A stretch of DNA of 64,000 nt from Xanthobacteraceae bacterium (GCA_019745775.1 JAIESR010000011.1:62001-126000), one strand, 5' to 3'; counted from the first letter of the stretch, positions 1 through 8,154 are shown. A program made the numbers and translations. The notes: generated from the sequence alone by a model not told the origin.

Positions 1-1
1 G

Positions 2-430
2 CCGGTCGACGCGCCGGCGCCACGCTGCGTCAACCCGCTCGAGGAGGTACCGTACCAGGCGACGTTGGAGGCCGAGCGCGACATCATCAAGGCGTTCCAG
101 GCGCTTGAGCTCGCGGTTACCCGCAACGACCCCGACGCGTGGCAGCATCACGTCGCCGACGAGTTCGTGGTCACAAGAACAAGACAACATCCGACCGACA
201 AGGCCGCGCGCATGGCGTTCATGGCGACCCAGCGCGCGATCAATGCCGAGACGTTCGTCGCCGAGGTGATCACGCTGAGGTTCTGGGTGTTCGGCGAAAC
301 CGCCGTCATGCGCGCCGACCACGCCATGCCGGGCAACCGCCGCCCGCCCTATCGCGCCACACGGCTCTGGGTGAAGCGCAACGGCCGCTGGCAGATGGCG
401 ATCAGCCAGCAGACCACCATCCAGCCATGA
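2..430 (+). CDS. NTF2-like (SnoaL/DUF4440-type) protein, 5' end outside window
   Basis: The frame is open from the first bases of the window, so the gene begins upstream. A TTG at 65 is in frame, but coding text before it (through NPLEEVPYQATLEAE) reads naturally into the domain, so I treat this as partial. The visible part has the usual SnoaL/DUF4440 pattern: a helix (RDIIKAFQALELAVTRNDP), a DEFVVT strand, then alternating strands ending in RLWVKRNGRWQMAISQQTT, typical of the last strands of the cone-shaped fold. Family members are small enzymes or binding proteins with many substrates, so no specific function follows. The gene ends 28 bases before a palindromic repeat. Confidence 0.7.
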   Translation, partial: PVDAPAPRCVNPLEEVPYQATLEAERDIIKAFQALELAVTRNDPDAWQHHVADEFVVTRTRQHPTDKAARMAFMATQRAINAETFVAEVITLRFWVFGETAVMRADHAMPGNRRPPYRATRLWVKRNGRWQMAISQQTTIQP

Positions 431-457
431 GGCCGGGCACTGAAGGCGCCGCGAGTC

Positions 458-518
458 CACCTCTCCCCGCAAGCGGGGAGAGGTCGGATTGCGAAGCAAT
501 CCGGGTGAGGGGGAGGTG
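458..518. repeat. Palindromic intergenic repeat, family A, copy 1
   Basis: Two adjacent perfect hairpins. The first has a 12-bp stem, 459-470 pairing with 473-484. The second has an 8-bp stem, 485-492 pairing with 496-503. A G-rich GGTGAGGGGGAGGTG tail follows. The same unit occurs inverted at 869-929, and related units occur near 14.7, 18.2 and 29.8-30.0 kb. It lies directly upstream of the DUF559 start codon. Confidence 0.9.
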
Positions 519-522
519 CCGC

Positions 523-868
523 ATGCGCGGACCTAACGATTTCAAGACCGAACGCGCCCGTCTGCTCCGGCAAGACTCCACCAATGTAGAGCGCCGGCTC
601 CGGTATCGCCTCCGCTCGCGCTCTATCAACGGTCACAAATTCGTCCGCCAGCAGCCGATCGGACCCCTATATTGTCGACTTCATTTGCCGTGAAAAGCGG
701 CTGATCGTCGAAGTCGACGGCGGCCAGCACGCCGACAGCCAGCGCGACCGGGTGCGCGACAAATGGCTCCTCGATCGTGGCTACCGCGTCGTGCGATTCT
801 GGAACAACGATGTCATGCAGAATATCGACGGCGTATTGGAAACGATCGCAACGGCATTGGACGAGGAA
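523..868 (+). pseudogene. DUF559-type (Vsr/MTES-like) endonuclease, frameshifted
   Basis: The first part reads from ATG 523 as DFKTERARLLRQDSTNVERRLRYRLRSR...GHKFVRQQPIGP, the usual start of small DUF559 endonuclease-like proteins. At about 667-670, a run of four C throws this frame into a stop at 691-693. Removing one C restores the expected continuation: PYIVDFICREKRLIVEVDGG, then QHADSQRD, a WLLDRGYRVVRFWNNDV segment and VLETIATAL. The nuclease core residues (D of VDF, E and D of VEVDGGQH, then RVVRFWN) are all present in the second frame. The second frame has no stop of its own. It runs through the following repeat into the Bug receptor, so the 3' end given here is where homology stops. 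Either a one-base insertion killed the gene or the C-run is a sequencing error. Confidence 0.75.
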
Positions 869-929
869 GCTCCCCCCTCACCCGGATCGCTGACGCGATC
901 CGACCTCTCCCCGCAAGCGGGGAGAGGTT
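869..929. repeat. Palindromic intergenic repeat, family A, copy 2 (inverted to copy 1)
   Basis: This is the reverse complement of the unit at 458-518. The stem 883-890/895-902 differs from the matching stem of copy 1 by a paired change (T-A to C-G) that keeps pairing. The second stem is 903-914/917-928. It overlaps the 3' end of the DUF559 reading frame. Confidence 0.9.
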
Positions 930-958
930 ACGCCCGCGGCAATATTGGAATGACACTC

Positions 959-1981
959 ATGGTCAGCACTCGTTGGAAGTTCCTGCTCGTAGCTACCGTT
1001 TCCTCTAGCATCACCTCCGCCGCCCACGCCCAGACGCCGGCCGAATTCTTCAAGGGAAAGCAGGTCTCGCTCTACATCGGCTTCTCCGCCGGCGGCACCT
1101 ACGATCTCTACGGCCGCGTGGTGGCGCGCCACATCGGCAAGCACATCCCGGGCAACCCGGTGGTGGTGCCGAAGAACATGGAAGGGGCCGGCTCGATCCG
1201 CCTCACCAATTTCATGTACACGCAGGCGCCCAAGGACGGCACCGCGCTCGCGACCATGGGGCGCGGCGGCGCGTTCGGCCCGCTGTTCGGCATGTCGGGC
1301 GCGAAATTCGACGCCGAGAAGTTCATCTGGCTCGGCAGCGCCAACGACGAAGTGAGCCTGTGTGCGTCGTGGCACCTTTCGAATGTCAAGACCTTCGACG
1401 ATCTGCGCCGGCGCGAGCTCATCATCGCCGCGACCGGCCCCGGGGACGAGAGCCAGACCGTGCCGAAGTTGCTCAACGCCGTGCTCGGCTCGAAGTTCAA
1501 GGTGATCGGCGGCTATCCCGGCTCGAACGAGATGACGATCTCGATCGAACGCGGCGAGACCCAGGGACGCTGCGCGTTCTCATGGGCCAGCATGAAGAGC
1601 GTGCATCGCCAGTGGCTCGACGAGAAGAAGCTCAACATCCTGGTGCAGCTCTCCTACCAGAAGCACCCTGAGCTGCCCGACGTGCCGCTCGCCGGCGATC
1701 TCGCCAAGACCGATGAAGACAAGCAGATGATCAGCCTGCTCGCCGCGCGCCAGGTGATGGGGCGACCGTTCTTCACCACGCCCGACGTGCCGGCCGATCG
1801 CGCCGCCGCGCTGCGCAAGGCGTTCCTCGACACGCTCAAGGACCCTGAATTCCTCGCCGAGGCCGAGAAGCTGAAGCTCGAGATCACGCCGGTGTCGGGC
1901 GAGCGCGTGCAGGGCATCGTGCGCGACATCTACGCCACGCCGCGCGCGGTGGTCGACAAGGCCGCGGAATTCGTGAAGTAG
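959..1981 (+). CDS. Bug/TctC-family periplasmic substrate-binding protein
   Basis: This protein of 340 residues belongs to the Bug family, which captures organic acids in the periplasm for tripartite tricarboxylate transporters. It starts with a signal peptide (FLLVATVSSSITSAAHA, cleavage before QTPAEF). FFKGKQVSLYIGFSAGGTYD follows, where the family's conserved glycine-rich ligand loop lies, then HIPGNPVVVPKNMEGAGS. ATG 959 gives the best signal peptide; ATG 950 is also possible. The frame is open upstream into the DUF559 remnant, so automatic calling could produce a false fusion. The next gene is a close paralogue, and no TctA or TctB lies beside it, so the membrane partner is elsewhere. 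The ligand cannot be read from the sequence. Confidence 0.9.
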   Translation: MVSTRWKFLLVATVSSSITSAAHAQTPAEFFKGKQVSLYIGFSAGGTYDLYGRVVARHIGKHIPGNPVVVPKNMEGAGSIRLTNFMYTQAPKDGTALATMGRGGAFGPLFGMSGAKFDAEKFIWLGSANDEVSLCASWHLSNVKTFDDLRRRELIIAATGPGDESQTVPKLLNAVLGSKFKVIGGYPGSNEMTISIERGETQGRCAFSWASMKSVHRQWLDEKKLNILVQLSYQKHPELPDVPLAGDLAKTDEDKQMISLLAARQVMGRPFFTTPDVPADRAAALRKAFLDTLKDPEFLAEAEKLKLEITPVSGERVQGIVRDIYATPRAVVDKAAEFVK

Positions 1982-1991
1982 AACGAGGGAG

Positions 1992-2076
1992 TCATGGCCG
2001 GGCTTGGCCCGGCCATCCACGTCTTACCTGTCGAACCAAAGACGTGGATGCCCGCGACAAGCGCGGGCATGACGCC
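1992..2076. repeat. Palindromic intergenic repeat, family B, copy 1
   Basis: The unit is built from GGCCGGGCTTGGCCCGGCC, an ATCCACGTCTT arm, a spacer, its complement AAGACGTGGAT, and a CCCGCG/CGCGGG hairpin ending GGCATGACGCC. The same architecture with different bases recurs at 62301-62384. It fills most of the gap between two Bug paralogues. Confidence 0.9.
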
Positions 2077-2094
2077 GGAGAGGGTGAGCGCTCC

Positions 2095-3105
2095 ATGGCA
2101 TCACGACTGTTCATGGGCGTCCTCGCAGCGGCGCTGTCATCGCCGGCGGCGGCGCAATCGCCGGCGGAGTTCTACAAAGGCAAGCAGGTCTCGATCTATA
2201 TCGGCTTCTCGGCCGGCGGCACCTACGATCTCTACGCCCGCGCGCTCGCGCGCCATATCGGCAAGCACATTCCGGGCAATCCGAGCGTCGTGCCGCGCAA
2301 CATGGAGGGCGCCGGGTCGCTGCGACTCGCGAACTACGTCCACCAGGTGATGCCGCGCGACGGCACCGCCATCGCCACGATCGGCCGCGCCACCGTCGCG
2401 GCGCCGCTATTCGGCGTCGCCGCCGCGAAATTCGATCCGCGCGAGTTTACCTGGCTCGGCAGCGCCAACGACGAGGTGAGCGTCTGCGCCGCCTGGCGCG
2501 ACTCCGGCATCCGCCGCTTCGACGATCTCAAGACGAAGGAATATGCCTTCGGCGCCACCGGCCCGACCGAAGAGGCGGTGCAGATCTACAAGACCATGAA
2601 CGCGCTGCTGGGCACAAAAATCCGCACGGTCTCCGGCTATCCCGGAGGCAACCAGATCAACCTCGCAATCGAGCGCAACGAGATCCACGGCCGCTGCGCG
2701 CTGTCGTGGTCGAGCGTGAAGGCGACGTTGCAACATTGGCTCGACGACAAGCGGTTGGTGCCGATCCTCCAGGTCGCCTCCGCCAGGCACGCCGACCTGC
2801 CGGACGTGCCGATGCTGACCGACATCGCGCCGGACGACGAGGCGCGCACCGTGTTCGGTTTCCTGGTGGCGCGGCAGGTGATCGGCCGGCCGTTCTTCGG
2901 CCCGCCCGAGGTGCCGGCCGACCGCGCCGCGGCGCTGCGGCAGGCGTTCATCGAGACGATGAAGGACCCGGAATTCCTCGCCGAGGCCGACAAGGCGAAG
3001 CTCGAGATCAACCCGGTGCCGGGCCGGCGCATCGAGGAATTGCTGCGGGAGCTCTATGCGGTGCCGGCCGAAATCACCAGGAAGGCGGCAGTGTTGTTCA
3101 ACTGA
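2095..3105 (+). CDS. Bug/TctC-family periplasmic substrate-binding protein, paralogue of the gene before it
   Basis: 336 residues with a short signal peptide (MASRLFMGVLAAALSSPAAAQ). The body closely follows the upstream receptor: FYKGKQVSIYIGFSAGGTYD, HIGKHIPGNPSVVPRNMEGA, and RPFFGPPEVPADRAAALRQA near the end. I chose ATG 2095 because GAGAGGGTGAG lies just before it; an earlier in-frame ATG at 2044 would code through the palindromic repeat. The pair looks like a tandem duplication followed by divergence, plausibly toward a different ligand. There is no adjacent transporter gene. Confidence 0.9.
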   Translation: MASRLFMGVLAAALSSPAAAQSPAEFYKGKQVSIYIGFSAGGTYDLYARALARHIGKHIPGNPSVVPRNMEGAGSLRLANYVHQVMPRDGTAIATIGRATVAAPLFGVAAAKFDPREFTWLGSANDEVSVCAAWRDSGIRRFDDLKTKEYAFGATGPTEEAVQIYKTMNALLGTKIRTVSGYPGGNQINLAIERNEIHGRCALSWSSVKATLQHWLDDKRLVPILQVASARHADLPDVPMLTDIAPDDEARTVFGFLVARQVIGRPFFGPPEVPADRAAALRQAFIETMKDPEFLAEADKAKLEINPVPGRRIEELLRELYAVPAEITRKAAVLFN

Positions 3106-3268
3106 CGGCCCCCAGGCCGGATGCTTACGGCGCGGGCGCCTTCAGACCAAATAAGGCCGAATGGCGTGATTTGTCCTTTCCCTGTATTTTCCGACCGTGC
3201 GATAGTGGCGTCGTCGGACGCGCTCCAAGGGAACCGGATCGCACGATTTGATAAGGAGTTTCAGGGGT

Positions 3269-3691
3269 ATGACGGCTCGTGCGTACGCCTTCAACAGTGC
3301 GGACTTTGCGTTCGAAACCTTTGCCAACGAAATCGTCGTTCTGAACGTCGTCGAGGGAACCTATTTTGCGTTCGGCGGGTCGAGCATCGACATCTGGGAT
3401 GCACTCGCCAACCGCCGGCCGGTGCAAGCGATCGTCGATGCAACGGCTGCGCGACACGGCGTTCCCGCGAGGCTCGTCGAGCAGGAACTGAGCAATTTCA
3501 TCGCGAAGCTGGCGGCAGAGAAGATATTGTTGGCAGCGCAGCCCGCCGACGATCCCATATCGCTTCCTGCATCGCCGCCCACGCGCGGTTTTCAGCCCTT
3601 TTCGTTCGAGAAGCATGACGACATGGAAGACCTGCTCACGCTCGATCCGATCCACGACGTCGATCCCGAGAGAGGATGGCCGCGTTATTGA
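3269..3691 (+). CDS. PqqD-like peptide-binding protein with an acidic C-terminal tail
   Basis: 140 residues. AAGGAG at 3253-3258 sets the ATG at 3269. Residues 1-90 match the PqqD/RRE winged-helix fold: strands FAFETFANEIVVLNVVEGTY, then FAFGGSSIDIWDALANRRPV, then helices VDATAARHGVPARLVEQELS and FIAKLAAEKIL. In known RiPP pathways this fold holds the leader of a precursor peptide for modifying enzymes. After residue 95 comes a proline-rich linker and a tail (FSFEKHDDMEDLLTLDPIHD, then VDPERGWPRY) that ordinary PqqD lacks. The stop overlaps the start of the HprK-like gene, so the two are translationally coupled. PqqD-like proteins next to HprK-related proteins are a known pairing, but I see no precursor peptide, radical SAM or asparagine-synthetase gene here. 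The tail itself could be a substrate or docking segment; that is inference. Confidence 0.75.
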   Translation: MTARAYAFNSADFAFETFANEIVVLNVVEGTYFAFGGSSIDIWDALANRRPVQAIVDATAARHGVPARLVEQELSNFIAKLAAEKILLAAQPADDPISLPASPPTRGFQPFSFEKHDDMEDLLTLDPIHDVDPERGWPRY

Positions 3692-4776
3692 CTACGCGCT
3701 TCGTGCCGACGCGCGAGTTCATCGCGGGACCGGCAGACGTCGCCGATTGCCTCTATTCCTTCCTGTCGAGCCGTGGCACGGCCGGGCAGCCGCAACACGT
3801 GCAATTCGGGCGGTCCGTCGTCGCGTTGAATTTCCACGGCTTTACCGACGACACGCGTTATGACCGTGCACTGAAGCCCGCGCGCGCTCCGCAGCTTGGA
3901 CCGGACTTCACGATCGACGTCATCGATGGCGCCGCCAGCGGCATGCCGCAACTGAAGCTCGCATGGCAAGGCGCCGACTTCGGCCGCAAGCGCACCGTGC
4001 CGGGATGGTCGGACGAAGATCGCACCACCTATTTGCTTCCCGAAGAGCGTGGCGTCGCGGTTGCCGAGTGGACGCGGCACCGCGCCGCGATCTGGGTGCC
4101 GTCCTGCGACGCCGTGCCGTGGTACGAGCGCGCCGCGCCGTTCCGCTGGCTGTTCGACAATCTCGCGTTGCGCCTGCGCATGTCGATGCTGCACGCCGCG
4201 GTCATCGGACGCGACGGTGTCGGCGTTCTCATCGCGGGTCGCGGGGGCGTCGGGAAGTCCACGCTGGCGCTCGCCGCCCTCGGCCGGGGATTGGACTATG
4301 TCGCCGACGACTACTGCCTGCTCACCGACGATGCATGCCCGAAGGCCTATGGCCTTTACGTGACGGCGAAGTGGAAGAAGGACGCGTCGGTCTTGCCGGC
4401 CTGGCTGATGCGCACGACCCCCGACGCTTTGGATTTGTCGCAGCGCAAGTGCATCATCTTTCTCGATGTGGCCAGGCCCGCGCAGCTGGTCGCCCACTTG
4501 TCGGTCGCCGCCATCGTCGTTCCATCGATTGCCGACGTGGCCGAGCCGCGTCTCGAGAGCCTGTCGCAACAGGCCGCGCTCCGAAGCCTCGCCGTCAGCA
4601 CGGTCGCCCAATCGGAAGCCGATGGAGCGGCGTTGCTCCGCAATATCGGTCGCCTTGTTCGAACCGTTCCCGCCTACCGACTGCACATGCCGCCCGACCC
4701 CGACGCATCGGTTTCCGCCATCGAGGCGCTCCTCGGACGCAAGATATCGGAACCCGAACACGCGGTGCGCCATTGA
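3676..4776 (+). CDS. HprK-related P-loop protein
   Basis: 366 residues. The central and C-terminal part resembles the catalytic domain of HPr kinase/phosphorylase: the line MLHAAVIGRDGVGVLIAG leads into a Walker A loop GRGGVGKST at residues 188-196, followed by LALAALGRGLDYVADDYCLL, where the acidic pair sits as in HprK homologues. The N-terminal 150 residues do not match classical HprK. There are no PTS genes nearby, so HPr is an unlikely substrate; HprK-related kinases beside PqqD-like proteins are associated with peptide modification (for example, phosphorylation of a lasso peptide tail). ATG 3676 overlaps the PqqD gene by 16 bases, and its stop overlaps the next start. Phosphorylation of a peptide or sugar is an inference. 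Confidence 0.7.
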   Translation: MAALLTTRFVPTREFIAGPADVADCLYSFLSSRGTAGQPQHVQFGRSVVALNFHGFTDDTRYDRALKPARAPQLGPDFTIDVIDGAASGMPQLKLAWQGADFGRKRTVPGWSDEDRTTYLLPEERGVAVAEWTRHRAAIWVPSCDAVPWYERAAPFRWLFDNLALRLRMSMLHAAVIGRDGVGVLIAGRGGVGKSTLALAALGRGLDYVADDYCLLTDDACPKAYGLYVTAKWKKDASVLPAWLMRTTPDALDLSQRKCIIFLDVARPAQLVAHLSVAAIVVPSIADVAEPRLESLSQQAALRSLAVSTVAQSEADGAALLRNIGRLVRTVPAYRLHMPPDPDASVSAIEALLGRKISEPEHAVRH

Positions 4777-6179
4777 GCAGCACGCTTTCCATCAGTGTCG
4801 TCGTGCCCGTGCACGGCAATTTCCAATTCCTGCCCGCCGCGCTCGCGAGCATTCGAGACCAGTCCTTCGACGGTTGCGAGATCATCGTCGTCGACGACGG
4901 CTCCCGCACGCCGGTCGAGCCTCTGGTGAGAGCGACGCTGCCCGAAGCCACCGTTCTGAGGCAGGCCAATGCCGGCCCCTCGGCGGCGCGCAATCTCGGC
5001 ATACGGCACGCCACCGGGGATTTCGTCGCCTTCCTCGATGCCGACGACGTCTGGACCGGCAACGCGCTTGCGCGGCTTGCCGACGGTTTCCGGCAGGCCC
5101 CTACCGCGGACGTCGTGCAGGGTTACGTCAGGCGCTTCGCGGCCGACGCCGATGCGCCGCCGGAACCAGAGCGCGGCCTCGGGCAAGCCTATCTCGGGTT
5201 CAATGTCGGCGCCCTGATGGCCCGCAGGGATGCCCTCTTGGCGATCGGGTCGTTCGACGAAAGCTTGCGGCAGAGCGAGGACGTCGACCTGTTCATCCGT
5301 ATGCAGGAGCATCGCGTACGCCGCCTCGTCGTCCCGCACGTCATCCTCAAATACCGGCAGCACCCGACATCGCTCAACGCAACCACGCCACCTCGACCGT
5401 TGGCGCGCGGTGCTGCCGACAATTGGATACGGCTGCTGCATCAGAGCCGCGAGCGGCGTCAGGCGGGCGAGACAAGGCCGGCCGCATCGCCGGAGGTCCG
5501 CGCGCGTCCGCCGATCTCCGTCGTCATGGCGGTTCGGGACGGACGCAGCTACCTGCCGGCGGCGCTGCACTGCATCCGCCGGCAGACCCTGGCGCCGGCG
5601 GAGATTGTCGCCGTGGTCGGGCCGTCGACGGACGGAACGCTGGACTTCCTGCAAGCCCAGGATGACGTACGCGTCCTGACGCAGGCCGAAGCCGGCCTTG
5701 CCGGCGCGCGCAATCAGGGAGTTGAAGCGGCCCGCAGCGACCTGATCGCATTTCTCGACCACGACGACCTCTGGCACCCCCGCAAGCTTGCGGCGCAAGC
5801 TGCCGTCCTCGCGCTCTTCACGCAGCCCGCAACCTGCATCACGAATTTCCGGACTGTGCATGATGCCGATGGCACGGATCCGGCGCAGATCATCGTGCCC
5901 CGACATCAAATCCCGAGAATGGGCTGGACGCCGAGCGCCCTGATGGCGCATCGCGACGTCTTCGGGTCAGTCGGCAGGTTCGATCCCGCGCTCGGCATCG
6001 GCTGCGATACCGACTGGTTTCGCAGGCTGAGACTCGCCGGCATCCCTTGCGGGGTGGCAACGCCGGTCTTGTTGAACAAGCGGCTGCATGCGCAAAACCT
6101 CAGCCGCAGCACGGACCGCAACCGGGCGGCGATGTTCCGGATGATCGAGAAGCATCGGGCGGAGACGCGCGACAAGTAG
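4773..6179 (+). CDS. Tandem-domain family 2 glycosyltransferase
   Basis: 468 residues with two complete GT2 (GT-A fold) domains. The first starts at SISVVVPVHGNFQFLPAALA and has the metal-binding FLDADDVW near residue 87 and an acidic ESLRQSEDVDLFIRM segment. The second starts at PPISVVMAVRDGRSYLPAAL and has FLDHDDLW near residue 327 and CDTDWFRRLRLAG. The start is a TTG at 4773 that overlaps the TGA of the HprK-like gene; no in-frame ATG or GTG fits better. Such two-headed transferases often add alternating sugars, but one domain may be inactive. The overlap of all three genes argues that the transferase works on the same pathway. Confidence 0.85.
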   Translation: MSSTLSISVVVPVHGNFQFLPAALASIRDQSFDGCEIIVVDDGSRTPVEPLVRATLPEATVLRQANAGPSAARNLGIRHATGDFVAFLDADDVWTGNALARLADGFRQAPTADVVQGYVRRFAADADAPPEPERGLGQAYLGFNVGALMARRDALLAIGSFDESLRQSEDVDLFIRMQEHRVRRLVVPHVILKYRQHPTSLNATTPPRPLARGAADNWIRLLHQSRERRQAGETRPAASPEVRARPPISVVMAVRDGRSYLPAALHCIRRQTLAPAEIVAVVGPSTDGTLDFLQAQDDVRVLTQAEAGLAGARNQGVEAARSDLIAFLDHDDLWHPRKLAAQAAVLALFTQPATCITNFRTVHDADGTDPAQIIVPRHQIPRMGWTPSALMAHRDVFGSVGRFDPALGIGCDTDWFRRLRLAGIPCGVATPVLLNKRLHAQNLSRSTDRNRAAMFRMIEKHRAETRDK

Positions 6180-6235
6180 GTCGATCACGAGGCGGTCTCG
6201 GCGAGGTGCGGACCGCATCGCCTGCTCCGTCTCGC

Positions 6236-7615
6236 TCAAAGTCCGCGAATCGCCGCTCGGGGCGCTCCAAGCCGAACCGCTTCGGCCATCTCATGCCGCG
6301 CCTCGTCGACGCGGCCATGACGCATCAGCCAGAGTGCGCTCCAGCTCCGCAGTAGCGGATCGTCCATCACCTCGCGGCGCCAGTGCAGAATCCCGCCTTC
6401 GATCTGGAACGCGTCGTCGTCCAGCCCGCTGGCATATTCGGCGAGCTCGTCGGTCTGACCGGCGCGCCAGGCCTTCACCGCCGTTTGCGCCGAGGCTTCG
6501 TCCCAGTCCTGCGACATCAGGAAGAGAGCGGCGCCGGACCGCCGCCCGTCGTTTGCCGGCCCGTCCGCCGGCATCAGCCTGGTTTTTGGCGCTTGCGACG
6601 CTTCCTGCAAGAGTTCGAGGATTGCAACAGCGTGCTTTTCGGTATTGAAAAGGACCTGCGCGCTTTGTCGCGCGTTGCGCGCGAGCTCCGCGCGCCGTTC
6701 GGGGTTGCGGTGGAGATATTCGATGGCCGCGACAAACTCGTCTTCGTTCCGCGCAATGATTCCATTCTTGCCGTCGGTGACAAAGCGGCCCGGCCCGCCA
6801 TGCGGCAGGATCACCGGCGGGACCCCCGCGAGCATCGCTTCCTGCAGACTCTGGTCGCTGGTGGCATAGGTTCGTTCCGCTAGCGGGTACGCAAAGACGT
6901 CCGACGTTTCCAGTATCGAGGCAATGTCCTGGACGAAACCGCAGCACTCGAAGCGCCCCGGCTGCGGCGTCTGCTTCAGTTCCGCCGCCATGGCCGGCTC
7001 CAGCGCGCCGCCGCAGACCCTGACCTTCAGTTCCGGAACCGCCACCCGCGCCAGCATCGTCACGAACCGGGGATGCATCTTGCCCCAGTTCGTCGTGCCG
7101 ACGTAGTCGGCATTGAACCCGTCGTGCGGCTTGGCCACCACACCGCTCACACGCGCATGGTCGGCCAAGGCGGGAATCACGCGCGCTTCCTTGAACTGCG
7201 CCGGCAAATAGGCCGGTGGCGGCGCCGTAAACGCCACGTGCGCCGCGCAAGCGAACAGGCGGGTGTTGAAGCGCTGCGGTGCGTGCTCTCCCAAGACCTT
7301 CGCCCAGATCACGAAGCGCGCGGACGGGAGGGCACCGGCCAACGTGCGCCAGAGCGCCGGCGTATTGTAGAAATGGACCAGCACGACGTCGGCGCGTTCG
7401 ACATAACCGGCCACCTGTTCGATGTCGGCCGCACGCTGGATTTCGGCGCCCTCTCGCCGCAGGGCGAAAGCGAGCGGCAGGTAATCTGCGGACGAGAGGG
7501 ATACAACCGTATGGCGGACGTCGGGCCGGGCGCGGCGGGTCTCCCTGACCAGCGTCAGCAACGAGCGCGTCGGGCCGCCGGGACTGAGAGCGGGCATCAG
7601 ATGGAGCAGGTTCAT
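6236..7615 (-). CDS. Family 4 glycosyltransferase with a C-terminal extension
   Basis: 459 residues, convergent with the GT2 gene and 56 bases from its stop. The N-terminus (NLLHLMPALSPGGPTRSLL) and the C-lobe (CCGFVQDIASILETSDVFAY, SLQEAMLAGVPPVILPHGGP) are typical of GT4 (GT-B fold), with the E...E phosphate-binding region at SLQEA. After about residue 360 is a helical extension with tetratricopeptide-like spacing (LLRSWSALWLMRHGRVDEAR, HEMAEAVRLGAPRAAIRG) that most GT4 enzymes lack. I start at ATG 7615 rather than 7645 because MNLLHLMPALSPGG is the usual family start. Its position suggests it belongs with the PqqD/HprK/GT2 group, though it is transcribed separately. Confidence 0.85.
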   Translation of the reverse strand: MNLLHLMPALSPGGPTRSLLTLVRETRRARPDVRHTVVSLSSADYLPLAFALRREGAEIQRAADIEQVAGYVERADVVLVHFYNTPALWRTLAGALPSARFVIWAKVLGEHAPQRFNTRLFACAAHVAFTAPPPAYLPAQFKEARVIPALADHARVSGVVAKPHDGFNADYVGTTNWGKMHPRFVTMLARVAVPELKVRVCGGALEPAMAAELKQTPQPGRFECCGFVQDIASILETSDVFAYPLAERTYATSDQSLQEAMLAGVPPVILPHGGPGRFVTDGKNGIIARNEDEFVAAIEYLHRNPERRAELARNARQSAQVLFNTEKHAVAILELLQEASQAPKTRLMPADGPANDGRRSGAALFLMSQDWDEASAQTAVKAWRAGQTDELAEYASGLDDDAFQIEGGILHWRREVMDDPLLRSWSALWLMRHGRVDEARHEMAEAVRLGAPRAAIRGL

Positions 7616-7677
7616 TGCGGAGGCGCCTCGGGTCATCAGCCTCAACGACGATCGCAGGCCATCGTTGGGGCTGCGCG

Positions 7678-8154
7678 CTAGTCGGCGACCAGGGACTCGC
7701 CGTTGATCTCGACCGCGCTACCGTGCGGCAGGGTGGCCACGCCAATCGCGGTGCGGGCGTGGCATCCGCGCTCCGGTCCAAAGAGCTCGTAGAACAGATC
7801 GGATGCACCGTCGATGACGGCCGGCATGTGATGGTAGTCGGGCGCGGCGTTGACCATGCCGAACAGACGCACGATCTGCGCGATGCGGTCGAGATCGCCG
7901 ACCTCCTGCTTCAAGGTCGAAAGGATCTTGACCGCGCAAACGCGTGCGATCGCATAGCCCTCCTCGGTGGTCAGGTCGGCACCGAGCTTGCCATGCAGGC
8001 GCATGCCCGGAATGGCGAGGCCGAGCACGCCGTGGCCGGACAGATAGATCATGCTGCCGATGCGCGTGCAGCCGCGCCGGTTCGGCTTCGGAAACTTGAA
8101 CGGCGAGAAGAGGGACAGTCCCATCTTCTCGAGCTTGGCTTCGATCTCACCCAT
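7678..8154 (-). CDS. RidA/YjgF-family protein
   Basis: 158 residues with the family pattern: GCTRIGSMIYLSGHG, then GADLTTEEGYAIARVCAVKI, LKQEVGDLDRIAQIVRLFGM, and the end ARTAIGVATLPHGSAVEIN. The Arg in CHARTAIGV sits where RidA proteins place the Arg that binds the carboxylate of imine/enamine intermediates. It is longer than classical RidA (about 130) because of an N-terminal stretch. ATG 8154 is preferred over 8205, which would lie in the gap. It follows the tctA remnant on the same strand and may be the last gene of the tricarboxylate operon. Confidence 0.85.
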   Translation of the reverse strand: MGEIEAKLEKMGLSLFSPFKFPKPNRRGCTRIGSMIYLSGHGVLGLAIPGMRLHGKLGADLTTEEGYAIARVCAVKILSTLKQEVGDLDRIAQIVRLFGMVNAAPDYHHMPAVIDGASDLFYELFGPERGCHARTAIGVATLPHGSAVEINGESLVAD

